This document shows positions 1-5,517 of a DNA stretch of 31,224 nt, piece by piece; position 1 is the stretch's first letter, and every line of letters begins with the position of its first letter. A program made the translations under genes and the position numbers. The notes below the pieces were generated by a model that ran no database searches, was not told where the DNA came from, and was given only the letters and a program-made list of their open reading frames with translations. Source of the DNA: a virus; IMG/VR virus record IMGVR_UViG_3300035703_000316, positions 1 through 31,224 of that record; one strand, given 5' to 3'.

Positions 1-598
1 TGTAGAACGCCATCTGCCGGTGATAACCAAACTTGACGATTGACCGTTCAAACTCGCCCGCATCCATCGTGGTTTTCAGGTCCGCCATGATGCCCGGTTT
101 AAGCCAGTCTGCTCGAGCTTTGCACCGAAGGCCTGTTTCTGGATCGTCCCAAACCAATGAGACTTCAGCCCTGCCATCCTGCAGCAACTGCTTTGCTTTT
201 TCGTTTTCAGCTAAGGCGGTAGCCATTCCGACCATCGTGTTGTACTGGTCTTCTGTGACGATCTCTTTATCAAAATTCAGCTTGCGAAAGTTCTCTTCCA
301 TCTGCTTGACGAAATCCGTCGTTTTCGCGAAGGACCGCTCGCCGTTCTTTGTCTTGTTTTCCGGATGCTTGCCATAATCCGGCATGAAGACATATCGCTT
401 TGCAATTGCCAACGGCTCCAACACTCCACTGTGAACCAATGAGCCCAACTGCATCGCGGGAGTTGCCTCATTGAAGCCGTGCTGATAATGTCGCGGCGAT
501 CGTTTCAGCAGACTCAGCTTCGAGTTGCTGACAGCCTCCCACGCAAAGTAATCCTCTGCAGGAACGTTTTCATACACACCCGGTTCCGGACACTTCAC
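1..598 (-). CDS. RecE/exonuclease VIII-like PD-(D/E)XK nuclease, C-terminus cut by window edge
   Basis: This frame stays open from a GTG at 598 to the left edge (199 codons), so the gene is partial. The protein reads KCPEPGVYENVPAEDYFAWE at the start, then a conserved LGSLVHSGVLEP helix near residue 65 and RADWLKPGIMADLKTTMDAG near residue 175. The second stretch has the D...D-x-K layout of the nuclease core of the exonuclease VIII PDDEXK-like family (DUF3799 type). Such enzymes resect double-stranded ends for single-strand annealing recombination in phages, normally beside an annealing protein, which would lie left of the window. The GTG start is chosen because AGGTGA sits 5 bases before it and an in-frame stop lies just upstream. 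A later in-frame GTG (codon 8) is possible. Family assignment is confident; substrate is inferred. Confidence 0.82.
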   Translation of the reverse strand, partial: MKCPEPGVYENVPAEDYFAWEAVSNSKLSLLKRSPRHYQHGFNEATPAMQLGSLVHSGVLEPLAIAKRYVFMPDYGKHPENKTKNGERSFAKTTDFVKQMEENFRKLNFDKEIVTEDQYNTMVGMATALAENEKAKQLLQDGRAEVSLVWDDPETGLRCKARADWLKPGIMADLKTTMDAGEFERSIVKFGYHRQMAFY

Positions 599-606
599 AA
601 CTCACC

Positions 607-762
607 TCACTGTCTGCCTCTGGTTATTCCGCTTGACTCAAAATGTTCGGTTGCTGAGTGCCGCACAGCCTGCCGAACGCAGCCGGGAGTTAACGCGATT
701 GGCCGAGGCCCACCTGCACCCGGAAAGGTGTTCTCATTGTTCTCTTCGCGGCCATCTTTCAT
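607..762 (-). CDS. Possible 51-residue protein of unknown function
   Basis: A short frame starting MKDGREENNENTFPGAGGPR and ending ESSGITRGRQ fills the gap between csrA and the exonuclease gene. Its stop lies immediately before the Shine-Dalgarno of the exonuclease, a spacing usual in this operon. The ribosome site before the ATG is weak (GGGAAAAG). I recognise no family and see no membrane segment. Just upstream a 21-residue frame (849-784) begins on the last base of the csrA stop codon (TAATG), so translation could also re-enter there. Either, both or neither may be expressed. Confidence 0.35.
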   Translation of the reverse strand: MKDGREENNENTFPGAGGPRPIALTPGCVRQAVRHSATEHFESSGITRGRQ

Positions 763-848
763 TCTTTTCCCAATCCGGCCGCTTCATTCGTTCCTGCTCA
801 GCCAACCCACCGGGCCCCCAAATTTCTTCGGGAGTCGGATCGTTGGCA

Positions 849-1055
849 TTAGGCTTCGGTTCCGACCGCTGCTTCAATCTGTGTTTCTGCAACGTCCGTT
901 TGCGTACCATCGATCAGTTCCTTTCTCACGATGTTGAAATCTCGCGGCGCTTTGATGCCGACCCTGACCGAGTTTGGCCCGATCCTGACAATCATGATTT
1001 CGATGTCTTCACCAATCACAATCACTTCTTCTTGACGTCGACTAAGTACAAGCAT
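849..1055 (-). CDS. csrA: CsrA/RsmA-family RNA-binding translational regulator
   Basis: A 68-residue protein that aligns without gaps to CsrA over its first 47 residues: MLVLSRRQEEVIVIGEDIEI, then RVGIKAPRDFNIVRKEL. CsrA is a dimer of intertwined beta strands that binds GGA motifs in mRNA leaders and blocks or alters translation. The key RNA-contact residues of the family, Leu4 and Arg44, are present, as are Arg6, Gly15, Arg31, Gly33, Ala36 and Pro37; the usual Gly9 is Glu. The acidic tail (DVAETQIEAAVGTEA) is variable in the family. A GGGAGGAACGAA ribosome site precedes the ATG and itself contains a GGA core, so self-regulation is plausible. It lies inside a phage early operon, after a structured leader, and is surrounded by small phage genes. 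Likely target transcripts (host or late phage) are unknown. Confidence 0.93.
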   Translation of the reverse strand: MLVLSRRQEEVIVIGEDIEIMIVRIGPNSVRVGIKAPRDFNIVRKELIDGTQTDVAETQIEAAVGTEA

Positions 1056-1080
1056 TTCGTTCCTCCCTGAAGAATCTCCA

Positions 1081-1140
1081 CCAGCGAGCGGCCAACGGTG
1101 ACCCTTACACCATCCAACCTCTTGGACGGCCGCTCGCTGG
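1081..1140 (-). promoter_or_regulatory. Three-way-junction RNA leader in front of csrA
   Basis: A perfect 13-bp inverted repeat (CCAGCGAGCGGCC at 1081-1093, GGCCGCTCGCTGG at 1128-1140) encloses two smaller perfect hairpins: GGTG/CACC (1097-1100 with 1108-1111) and TCCAA/TTGGA (1113-1117 with 1122-1126, four-base loop). On the transcribed minus strand this makes a cloverleaf-like three-way junction ending about 25 bases before the csrA start. The loop of one arm reads GAGG. No T-run follows, so it is not a simple terminator. The stretch 1056-1220 otherwise holds no convincing gene. A riboregulatory role, perhaps CsrA autoregulation or mRNA protection, is an inference from position. Confidence 0.6.
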
Positions 1141-1220
1141 ATTCAAAATCAACTGGTCGCGAATAGTTCGCACCGGAGATCAGCCGCCCCGCTTTGATCC
1201 ATGCGGAACCAGTTGTGTAT

Positions 1221-1337
1221 TCAACGTGTCGGGTTTTGCTTGTCGAAAACAACCTGCAAAAACACGACGATCCCAAGTGCTAATGTGATGCCCAGAGGAA
1301 TCAACAGGTCGCGAATTTCTTCAGGTTGTGGATTCAC
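1221..1337 (-). CDS. Small single-pass membrane protein, 38 residues
   Basis: The frame could be read from farther upstream, but the best start is the GTG at 1337, preceded by AAAGGAG at 8 bases. That gives a 38-residue product beginning MNPQPEEIRDLLIPLGITLA and ending FDKQNPTR, with one hydrophobic helix (about residues 11-31) and a charged tail. It overlaps the end of the zinc-ribbon gene by 17 bases in another frame, as many gene pairs here do. Function unknown; small membrane peptides in phage early regions can be exclusion or host-interference proteins, but nothing here shows that. Confidence 0.6.
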   Translation of the reverse strand: MNPQPEEIRDLLIPLGITLALGIVVFLQVVFDKQNPTR

Positions 1338-1611
1338 TCCGCTCTCTCCTTTTTCTGCACTGTTCTGAGTAAGCTGCCCTTGCGATTGCTGCTGTTGCCA
1401 ATCCTCGAAGTCGGGCCTTTTCACGTCGCAAACATCCGCACGATTTTGTGGTTCCTGATTCCAACCTGTGCAACCTGACTCGATGGTTGTTGCCACAGGT
1501 GCAACGACAGATCCAGACCTCATAACGTTTCCCAATCCGTGTCACGTCGTCTTCTGTTTGCCACATCGGAGTGAGTCTCGAATCGGGTGGAACTCGTGGA
1601 ACAAAACTCAT
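1321..1611 (-). CDS. Zinc-ribbon phage protein, 96 residues
   Basis: The protein contains RYEVWICRCTCGNNHRVRLH followed by RLESGTTKSCGCLRREKARL: four cysteines as C-x-C...C-x-C with the SGxTKSCGCL signature of small phage zinc-ribbon proteins that often resemble the DNA-binding part of HNH/homing endonucleases. The basic tail is consistent with nucleic-acid binding. There is no HNH core, so I call it a binding protein of unknown function rather than a nuclease. The start ATG has GAGGTGA three bases upstream, immediately after the stop of the preceding gene. Confidence 0.7.
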   Translation of the reverse strand: MSFVPRVPPDSRLTPMWQTEDDVTRIGKRYEVWICRCTCGNNHRVRLHRLESGTTKSCGCLRREKARLRGLATAAIARAAYSEQCRKRRERSESTT

Positions 1612-1614
1612 TGA

Positions 1615-1977
1615 TCACCTCGCCCTAAACAATTGCCCGCCGTTCCGTTCCTCTTCCAACTTCTCACACAGATCCGTGTTCCGTTTGATCTCGTCCGCTC
1701 GTTTCCGATAGTTGTCGAGCTTTGCCGCGTATGCTTCCCGATCGTTAATCAGATGACTGCAGTATTCATCGCAACAAGCCTTTGCCAATTCCTTCGCGGT
1801 CATTGGTACACCGCGACGTTTCAGCACAGCCAGCACCAGAGCGTGTTGTGCAGTCACAACCTTTTCGATCTTCGCCGCGGCCTTGTGGCTCGTTACCGGA
1901 TCACTCCTGCGAGCAATCGGAGCGACAGCAACCGGCTCGAATTCATCGAAAAAGGTTTTCTGTTTGAGTGCTGCCAT
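1615..1977 (-). CDS. Winged-helix-like phage protein, 120 residues
   Basis: Residues about 25-70 read RRSDPVTSHKAAAKIEKVV and then QHALVLAVLKRRGVPMTAKE, the DPxTSHxAA...VL..L...G.pmTakEla pattern of small phage proteins with a winged helix-turn-helix fold. The C-terminal part is a charged helix (YRKRADEIKRNTDLCEKLEE). A DNA-binding role is likely; the target is unknown. The ATG at 1977 is preferred over the TTG two codons earlier, which would overlap the preceding stop. It sits in a run of small genes downstream of the HNH nuclease. Confidence 0.68.
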   Translation of the reverse strand: MAALKQKTFFDEFEPVAVAPIARRSDPVTSHKAAAKIEKVVTAQHALVLAVLKRRGVPMTAKELAKACCDEYCSHLINDREAYAAKLDNYRKRADEIKRNTDLCEKLEEERNGGQLFRAR

Positions 1978-1979
1978 GA

Positions 1980-2219
1980 TCAATACTCACTGTTTCGATC
2001 CCAGTTCATCAGTGAATCGTCGTTCAAGTCGATTGGCTGCTTCGGATCACCGAGTGACAGGCTTTTCGGAACCACGACCACCGCTCCAGCTTCGACAAGC
2101 CGAACAGCCTTCCGGATCTTTTCCAGCGACTGCTGAGCAATGTCGATTGGCATTGGGCTGCCGACTTTTTTCCGCCACCGTGCCATCAGGCTTTGAATTT
2201 CTTTGCGGTCGCTGCTCAT
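1980..2219 (-). CDS. Conserved-looking small protein of unknown function, 79 residues
   Basis: Starts MSSDRKEIQSLMARWRKKVG at an ATG overlapping the HNH gene's stop (TGATG) with a strong AGGAGG ribosome site, so it is almost certainly translated. It is predicted helical in the N-terminal half, then a short hydrophobic strand (EAGAVVVVPKSLSLGD). No cysteine cluster, signal or membrane segment. I do not recognise the family. The coupling to the HNH gene suggests early expression. Confidence 0.7.
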   Translation of the reverse strand: MSSDRKEIQSLMARWRKKVGSPMPIDIAQQSLEKIRKAVRLVEAGAVVVVPKSLSLGDPKQPIDLNDDSLMNWDRNSEY

Positions 2220-2656
2220 CAAAACTCCTCCTGAGTGACTAAATCGCTTTTCAAATATTCCTCAATGAGCATTTCACGCCGCTGGTTGTTGTGGGCGCGG
2301 CACTCAATCTGGCAGTTTTCCACTGTCATTCCGCCGCCCTTCGAACGTGGCACCAGATGGCCGCATTCCGCCTCTGAGCAGCACGGACCTTTGCCGCGAT
2401 TGCTGAAAAAGCATCGCACGCCATGAGCGATTGCGACCTCGACTTTTGTTTTCGTGTTGGTGTTCTTTCGCACGCTCAGCCGCATTCGGTCGATGTCGTC
2501 CGGAGTAAATGGAAACACCGTTTCGTCGAAGTGCATGACCCACTCGGCATAGATCAGGCACGCCGCCTCTTTCCGTTCTCGATCAGTCACGAGATCACGC
2601 CCGCCAAGCTGAGCTTTCTGTATCGCAATGGCCAGCTTCAGTTCGTTGAAAGTCAT
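2219..2656 (-). CDS. HNH endonuclease
   Basis: The 145-residue protein ends with an HNH/beta-beta-alpha-metal module: CCSEAECGHLVPRSKGGGMT, then VENCQIECRAHNNQRREML (residues about 95-135), with the H of GHLVPRS, the N of VENCQ and the closing HNN. The N-terminal two thirds are helical and may give DNA specificity. It begins on an ATGA overlap with the stop of the methyltransferase gene, so the two are translationally coupled. A nuclease beside a DNA methyltransferase could form a restriction-modification-like pair or be a free-standing phage nuclease; the sequence does not decide. Confidence 0.82.
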   Translation of the reverse strand: MTFNELKLAIAIQKAQLGGRDLVTDRERKEAACLIYAEWVMHFDETVFPFTPDDIDRMRLSVRKNTNTKTKVEVAIAHGVRCFFSNRGKGPCCSEAECGHLVPRSKGGGMTVENCQIECRAHNNQRREMLIEEYLKSDLVTQEEF

Positions 2657-4041
2657 GAAATCACCAGCCGTTTCTGAGCGAGATCAATGAACGCTTCGCT
2701 CTTGTCGATGCCGATGTATTTCCGGCCGTTTCGAACACTGGCAACGCCTGTAGTTCCGCTTCCGTTGAACGGATCAACAACCAAGTCGCCGGGCTCACTC
2801 GCACACAGCACAATCGGTTCCACGAGTGCCAACGGAAGTTGTGTCGGAAACGTCGGAATCCGTTCTTCGCATGAGCCTGTAAGTCGCGGAATCTGCCAAA
2901 CGTCGTCCCAGATTTTCCCGCCTGCTGCCGCTCGCTTGTCGTTGTACTTCGCTTGACGATCAGACGGCCGCGACACAGGTTCGGCATTCCAAACCATCGC
3001 CCGCTTGTGCATCGTTGCATAGAAGATGTGGCGACTTGTTCGATTAAACTTCCCAGAGCAGTTGACGCCGAACGTTTCGTACCATTTGATCCAGTTCCGA
3101 ATGTTAAACCCAAGATCCTTCAAGATCAGACAGGACTCTGCAGCAACCTCATCGCAGGTCATTAACCAGAGACTGCCATCATCGGTCAGGCATTCCTTGC
3201 ACAGTGCAATCCAGTCTTTGCACCAGCCAATAAACTTGTCATGAGGAATTGAATCTGCCTCAGCGCCGTCGCCGTAATCGACGCCAATGTTGTACGGTGG
3301 ATCTGTAAAAATGAGACGGGCAGGCCCGTGATTGTCGCGAACCGACTCCAGACCTGTCATCACGTCATCATTGATTAGAGTCCACAAAGGCTGATCGTTA
3401 CTGAGTTCCGCGACCGCGTCAGCCTTCTGCTTGATCTCTGCGGCCTTTTCAGTTCGCTTGATTTCTGCCGTTGCCTGTGGAATCGTGAGCTTGCCCTGTT
3501 CAATCTTTTCGGCAAGGTCAGGGCGCGTGGCGACGATCTTTTCTGCTGGCTTGATGTACTTGCGATTCGTACCAGCCGCTTCCGCTCGCTTTGCCTCTGT
3601 ACGAGTTGTATCGTCTCGTTTGCTTGGGGAATTATTTCCCCTAGCAGATTGTTTCTGATGTTGATTTTTCGGTTGTGCCTTAGCGGTTTCAGCGATTGCC
3701 TTCTGATACTCTTCGTCGAGTTGAGCCCGCTTTGCGTCCGCAATAGCCGCCTGGCTTGATGTGAGATGCCTGCGAGTCCGATTCTTTGACCAGACAAAAG
3801 CGAGGGCATCGGCAGCTGTTCCGTTGAACTCGATTGTCTTTGGCTTTACCTGAGCAATCGCACAAGCAGCACTGCGGTTTCGACCGTCCAAAACCTTTCC
3901 GTCAAACATGACGACAGGTTCCCGGAGTCCGTGCTTTGCGATATCGTCTGCAAGGGCCTGCAGATCTTCATCTGGCATCATCGGAAAAATGCAGGCCGCT
4001 GGATGCCAAGACAGGCTGGCAGTATCGCCGCGCGTACCCAT
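2653..4041 (-). CDS. ParB-like domain fused to N4/N6 DNA methyltransferase
   Basis: A 462-residue two-domain protein. Residues about 10-110 are a ParB/Spo0J nuclease-like domain (LADDIAKHGLREPVVMFDGK, then LDGRNRSAAC). A charged linker follows (110-215). Residues 240-462 are an amino-DNA methyltransferase: catalytic TDPPYNIGVDYG with DPPY at 247-250, and the SAM-binding DPFNGSGTTG near 425. Motif IV before motif I gives the beta-class order. These fusions are common in phages and methylate adenine or cytosine amino groups, often to protect phage DNA. I start at the second ATG (4041) because GGAGG lies 8 bases before it; an ATG five codons earlier is in frame but has no ribosome site. Confidence 0.92.
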   Translation of the reverse strand: MGTRGDTASLSWHPAACIFPMMPDEDLQALADDIAKHGLREPVVMFDGKVLDGRNRSAACAIAQVKPKTIEFNGTAADALAFVWSKNRTRRHLTSSQAAIADAKRAQLDEEYQKAIAETAKAQPKNQHQKQSARGNNSPSKRDDTTRTEAKRAEAAGTNRKYIKPAEKIVATRPDLAEKIEQGKLTIPQATAEIKRTEKAAEIKQKADAVAELSNDQPLWTLINDDVMTGLESVRDNHGPARLIFTDPPYNIGVDYGDGAEADSIPHDKFIGWCKDWIALCKECLTDDGSLWLMTCDEVAAESCLILKDLGFNIRNWIKWYETFGVNCSGKFNRTSRHIFYATMHKRAMVWNAEPVSRPSDRQAKYNDKRAAAGGKIWDDVWQIPRLTGSCEERIPTFPTQLPLALVEPIVLCASEPGDLVVDPFNGSGTTGVASVRNGRKYIGIDKSEAFIDLAQKRLVIS

Positions 4042-4056
4042 GCCGCAAACCTCCAT

Positions 4057-4079
4057 GAGTAGACTCCGTCCGTCTACTC
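4057..4079 (-). promoter_or_regulatory. Perfect inverted repeat in front of the methyltransferase gene
   Basis: GAGTAGAC and GTCTACTC form a perfect 8-bp inverted repeat around a 7-base spacer, ending 15 bases before the chosen start codon. There is no T-run, so it is not a terminator. It may be an operator or an mRNA hairpin near the ribosome site. Autorepression by a methyltransferase through its leader is known for several restriction-modification systems, but no direct link is visible here. Confidence 0.5.
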
Positions 4080-4144
4080 CGTTGCGTCACCAACCATCAA
4101 GCATCTCTTGAAAGTTCGACCGGGGATCGGTCTGCGGTGACAAG

Positions 4145-4186
4145 ATCAAAATAAAACCCCGCTGAGCTTTCTACGACTCAACGGGG
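4145..4186 (-). terminator. Rho-independent terminator of the repressor transcript
   Basis: On the minus strand CCCCGTTGAG...CTCAGCGGGG (4157-4186, one mismatch) is followed directly by GGTTTTATTTTGATC. The stem plus T-rich tail fits an intrinsic terminator, placed 35 bases after the repressor stop codon. It separates the repressor from the methyltransferase operon. Confidence 0.8.
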
Positions 4187-4195
4187 CAAACTCTA

Positions 4196-4213
4196 TTTGT
4201 TGTATCCAACAAA
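4196..4213. promoter_or_regulatory. Operator-like palindrome, left copy
   Basis: TTTGTTGTATCCAACAAA: 7-bp arms TTTGTTG/CAACAAA around TATC. It lies between the repressor stop codon and its terminator, and matches the reverse complement of the palindrome at 4477-4494 at 17 of 18 positions. The pair is most simply explained as binding sites of the XRE repressor encoded between them. Confidence 0.7.
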
Positions 4214-4220
4214 TGCAATA

Positions 4221-4457
4221 CTAGGCGGCTGAAATTTTATTCCTTTTTTTCAGCTTGATGGAAAGCGTTCCACCGAACGCGTTTGCGATTTTTTCCGCAC
4301 GCTCAATCGTGACTCTTTCTTTTCCGTTCAGAATGCGAGACAGATTGCCCGGATCCAGTCCGACAGACTGCGCGGCGGCACAAACGGTCATACCGCTGGC
4401 TTCGATCAGCTTTTTCAATTGGTCACAGAAGTCATTCATGGCGACTGATTCTGACAT
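4221..4457 (-). CDS. XRE-family (Cro/CI-type) helix-turn-helix repressor
   Basis: A 78-residue single-domain HTH protein. Residues 10-65 carry LIEASGMTVCAAAQSVGLDP then GNLSRILNGKERVTIERAEK: helix 2-turn-helix 3 around residues 25-43 with the typical N-L-S-R-I-L-N-G recognition helix end. There is no C-terminal cleavage or dimerisation domain, so it resembles Cro or a short plasmid/phage repressor. The ATG at 4457 has GGGG eight bases upstream; an in-frame ATG six codons later lacks a ribosome site. It is divergent to the plus-strand genes at 4608 onward and is flanked on both sides by matching palindromes, so it probably controls both itself and the divergent promoter. Confidence 0.88.
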   Translation of the reverse strand: MSESVAMNDFCDQLKKLIEASGMTVCAAAQSVGLDPGNLSRILNGKERVTIERAEKIANAFGGTLSIKLKKRNKISAA

Positions 4458-4476
4458 TATCTTTGCCCCGCGTCAA

Positions 4477-4494
4477 TTTGTTTGATACAACAAA
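4477..4494. promoter_or_regulatory. Operator-like palindrome, right copy in the divergent promoter region
   Basis: TTTGTTTGATACAACAAA, in inverted orientation relative to the copy at 4196-4213 and identical to it at 17 of 18 positions. It lies 20 bases before the repressor start codon in the 150-bp region between the repressor and the plus-strand genes. Binding here would repress the repressor promoter and probably the divergent one. I could not choose convincing -10/-35 boxes in this interval. Confidence 0.72.
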
Positions 4495-4607
4495 CCTGAT
4501 GCAGCCGTTAGAAACCCCGGATCTTGTCGTTTCAGGGCCTTGCACCTCACGGCTGCAAGCGACTGCATCAGTTTTTTCACACCTTCACACCCAACAAGGC
4601 CCAATCC

Positions 4608-4778
4608 ATGAACCTACTTAGCCGCCTGTTTGCTCGCCTGTTCCGTCGCCAGCCTGATCCTGTAGTTGATGCGACGAGTGCCCAGACTCAGCGTTTGATT
4701 GCAGAGTGGCGAAGACGCAGCGAAGAAGTTCAGCATGCTCACCGACTAAATGCTCCCTGCCGACCGTCTGCGGAGTGA
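4608..4778 (+). CDS. Small basic protein, 56 residues, function unknown
   Basis: Starts MNLLSRLFARLFRRQPDPVV at an ATG with AAGG eight bases upstream. The first 15 residues form an amphipathic, arginine-rich helix; the rest is polar and charged (QTQRLIAEWRRRSEEVQHAH). No known family. The frame is open for another 28 codons upstream (from 4524), but the ribosome site supports 4608. An opposing minus-strand frame (4618-4851) is also open; I prefer the plus gene because of its start site and its place as first gene divergent from the repressor. Confidence 0.5.
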   Translation: MNLLSRLFARLFRRQPDPVVDATSAQTQRLIAEWRRRSEEVQHAHRLNAPCRPSAE

Positions 4779-4874
4779 CGTTCATCATCACCAGTTGGCC
4801 GTGGGCTATTACCTTCAACAGTTCAATCACCGTGTTTTGAAACTCAGTCATTTTTGTTTCCCAGGGGAATCACC

Positions 4875-5249
4875 ATGAACCGCCGCGAACTCCTTGCCTC
4901 ATCACTTGCCGCAGCACTTTCTGCATTCACTCCACGCCTGTCAGCGATGGCCGATGCCGGAACTTTGCAGCCGTCCGTTTCGCACTCACCAAACTCAATG
5001 ACCGTCAATCTCGATTGCGACCCAAAACCGCTCATCGTTGCGTTAGACGAAGCATCCGCATTGCTGGAATCAGGTCGCCTTCCCGAGTCGCTTTGCAGCG
5101 AGTTTCAGGCTTTGGCTAATAACCCTGACCAAATCGTCCGAATCGACAACAACCCGCTGTCCGCAGGTGCATACAAAGTGATCGTGCGTCTTTATCCATC
5201 GCAGAGATTTGTTGAGCTTCTTTGCGCAGCCAGGGCATTCGAGCGATAG
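4875..5249 (+). CDS. Protein with Tat-type signal sequence, 124 residues
   Basis: Begins MNRRELLASSLAAALSAFTP, a twin-arginine signal (RR-x-L-L, hydrophobic core, A-x-A-like site LSA-MA near residue 31), so export in folded form is predicted. The mature part (about 93 residues) has no recognised domain. The ATG at 4875 follows CCAGGGGAATCACC. Placed between repressor and integrase, it could be a cargo gene expressed from the prophage. The last 180 bases overlap an opposing zinc-ribbon frame (5070-5273); codon quality does not clearly separate the two, so one may be spurious. Confidence 0.5.
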   Translation: MNRRELLASSLAAALSAFTPRLSAMADAGTLQPSVSHSPNSMTVNLDCDPKPLIVALDEASALLESGRLPESLCSEFQALANNPDQIVRIDNNPLSAGAYKVIVRLYPSQRFVELLCAARAFER

Positions 5250-5273
5250 TGTTTGGTCATCTAGTTTTTTCAT
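5070..5273 (-). CDS. Zinc-ribbon-like small protein, 67 residues
   Basis: From the ATG at 5273 (GGTGGGGGGGAAT just upstream) the frame reads MKKLDDQTLSLECPGCAKKL, then RWIKTHDHFVCTCGQRVVVD. The CPGC...CTC arrangement (residues 13-16 and 36-38) is a likely zinc knuckle, followed by a helical basic tail. The same frame is open farther upstream but the ribosome site supports this start. It lies on the opposite strand to the end of the Tat-signal gene. Function unknown; the domain looks more protein-like than a chance antisense frame. Confidence 0.5.
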   Translation of the reverse strand: MKKLDDQTLSLECPGCAKKLNKSLRWIKTHDHFVCTCGQRVVVDSDDLVRVISQSLKLAAKRLGKAT

Positions 5274-5517
5274 ATTCCCCCCCACCTGGATTCCCTGAGC
5301 TTTTTCCTTGCCCTCTACGCTACCCGCTGTGCAGTATAGCCGTCCCGAAGATAGGCATTCCGGCAGCAATAACACAGCAGATGTGCGTAGGGGCGGACCC
5401 TGTTCAGGTGGGGAAACACAGCAGAAAAACGCGCGTGCAACGGGTGAACGTTTTCATATTGTTTCACCACGATGGAGCTGATACGAATGGAGTCGAGCAA
5501 TCAGAAAGGCTCGACAA
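5274..5517. other. Intergenic region before the integrase gene
   Basis: About 240 bases without a convincing gene. It holds a G-rich stretch and an imperfect inverted repeat, GGTGAA/TTCACC (5443-5448 with 5463-5468), 50 bases before the integrase start. A 20-codon frame (5472-5534) overlaps the integrase start but has no ribosome site. The integrase promoter and possibly part of attP should be here, but I see no strong promoter boxes. Confidence 0.4.

Noticed and set aside
33-377. Plus-strand frame near the left edge
   Set aside because: It is the shadow of the exonuclease gene on the minus strand, which has a recognised nuclease core.
633-1070. Plus-strand frame across csrA
   Set aside because: Antisense to csrA, whose family match is clear; Ser/Arg-rich, no start site.
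1022-1276. 84-residue minus-strand frame over the csrA leader
   Set aside because: It encodes the perfect inverted repeats and the csrA ribosome site and runs into csrA; the composition is explained by RNA structure. No ribosome site of its own.
1338-1535. N-terminal extension of the 38-residue membrane protein
   Set aside because: It runs antiframe through the zinc-ribbon gene; the GTG at 1337 has a much better ribosome site.
4618-4851. 77-residue minus-strand frame
   Set aside because: Weak start, overlaps the plus-strand 56-residue gene whose start site is better; the C-terminus is low-complexity antisense. Not fully excluded.
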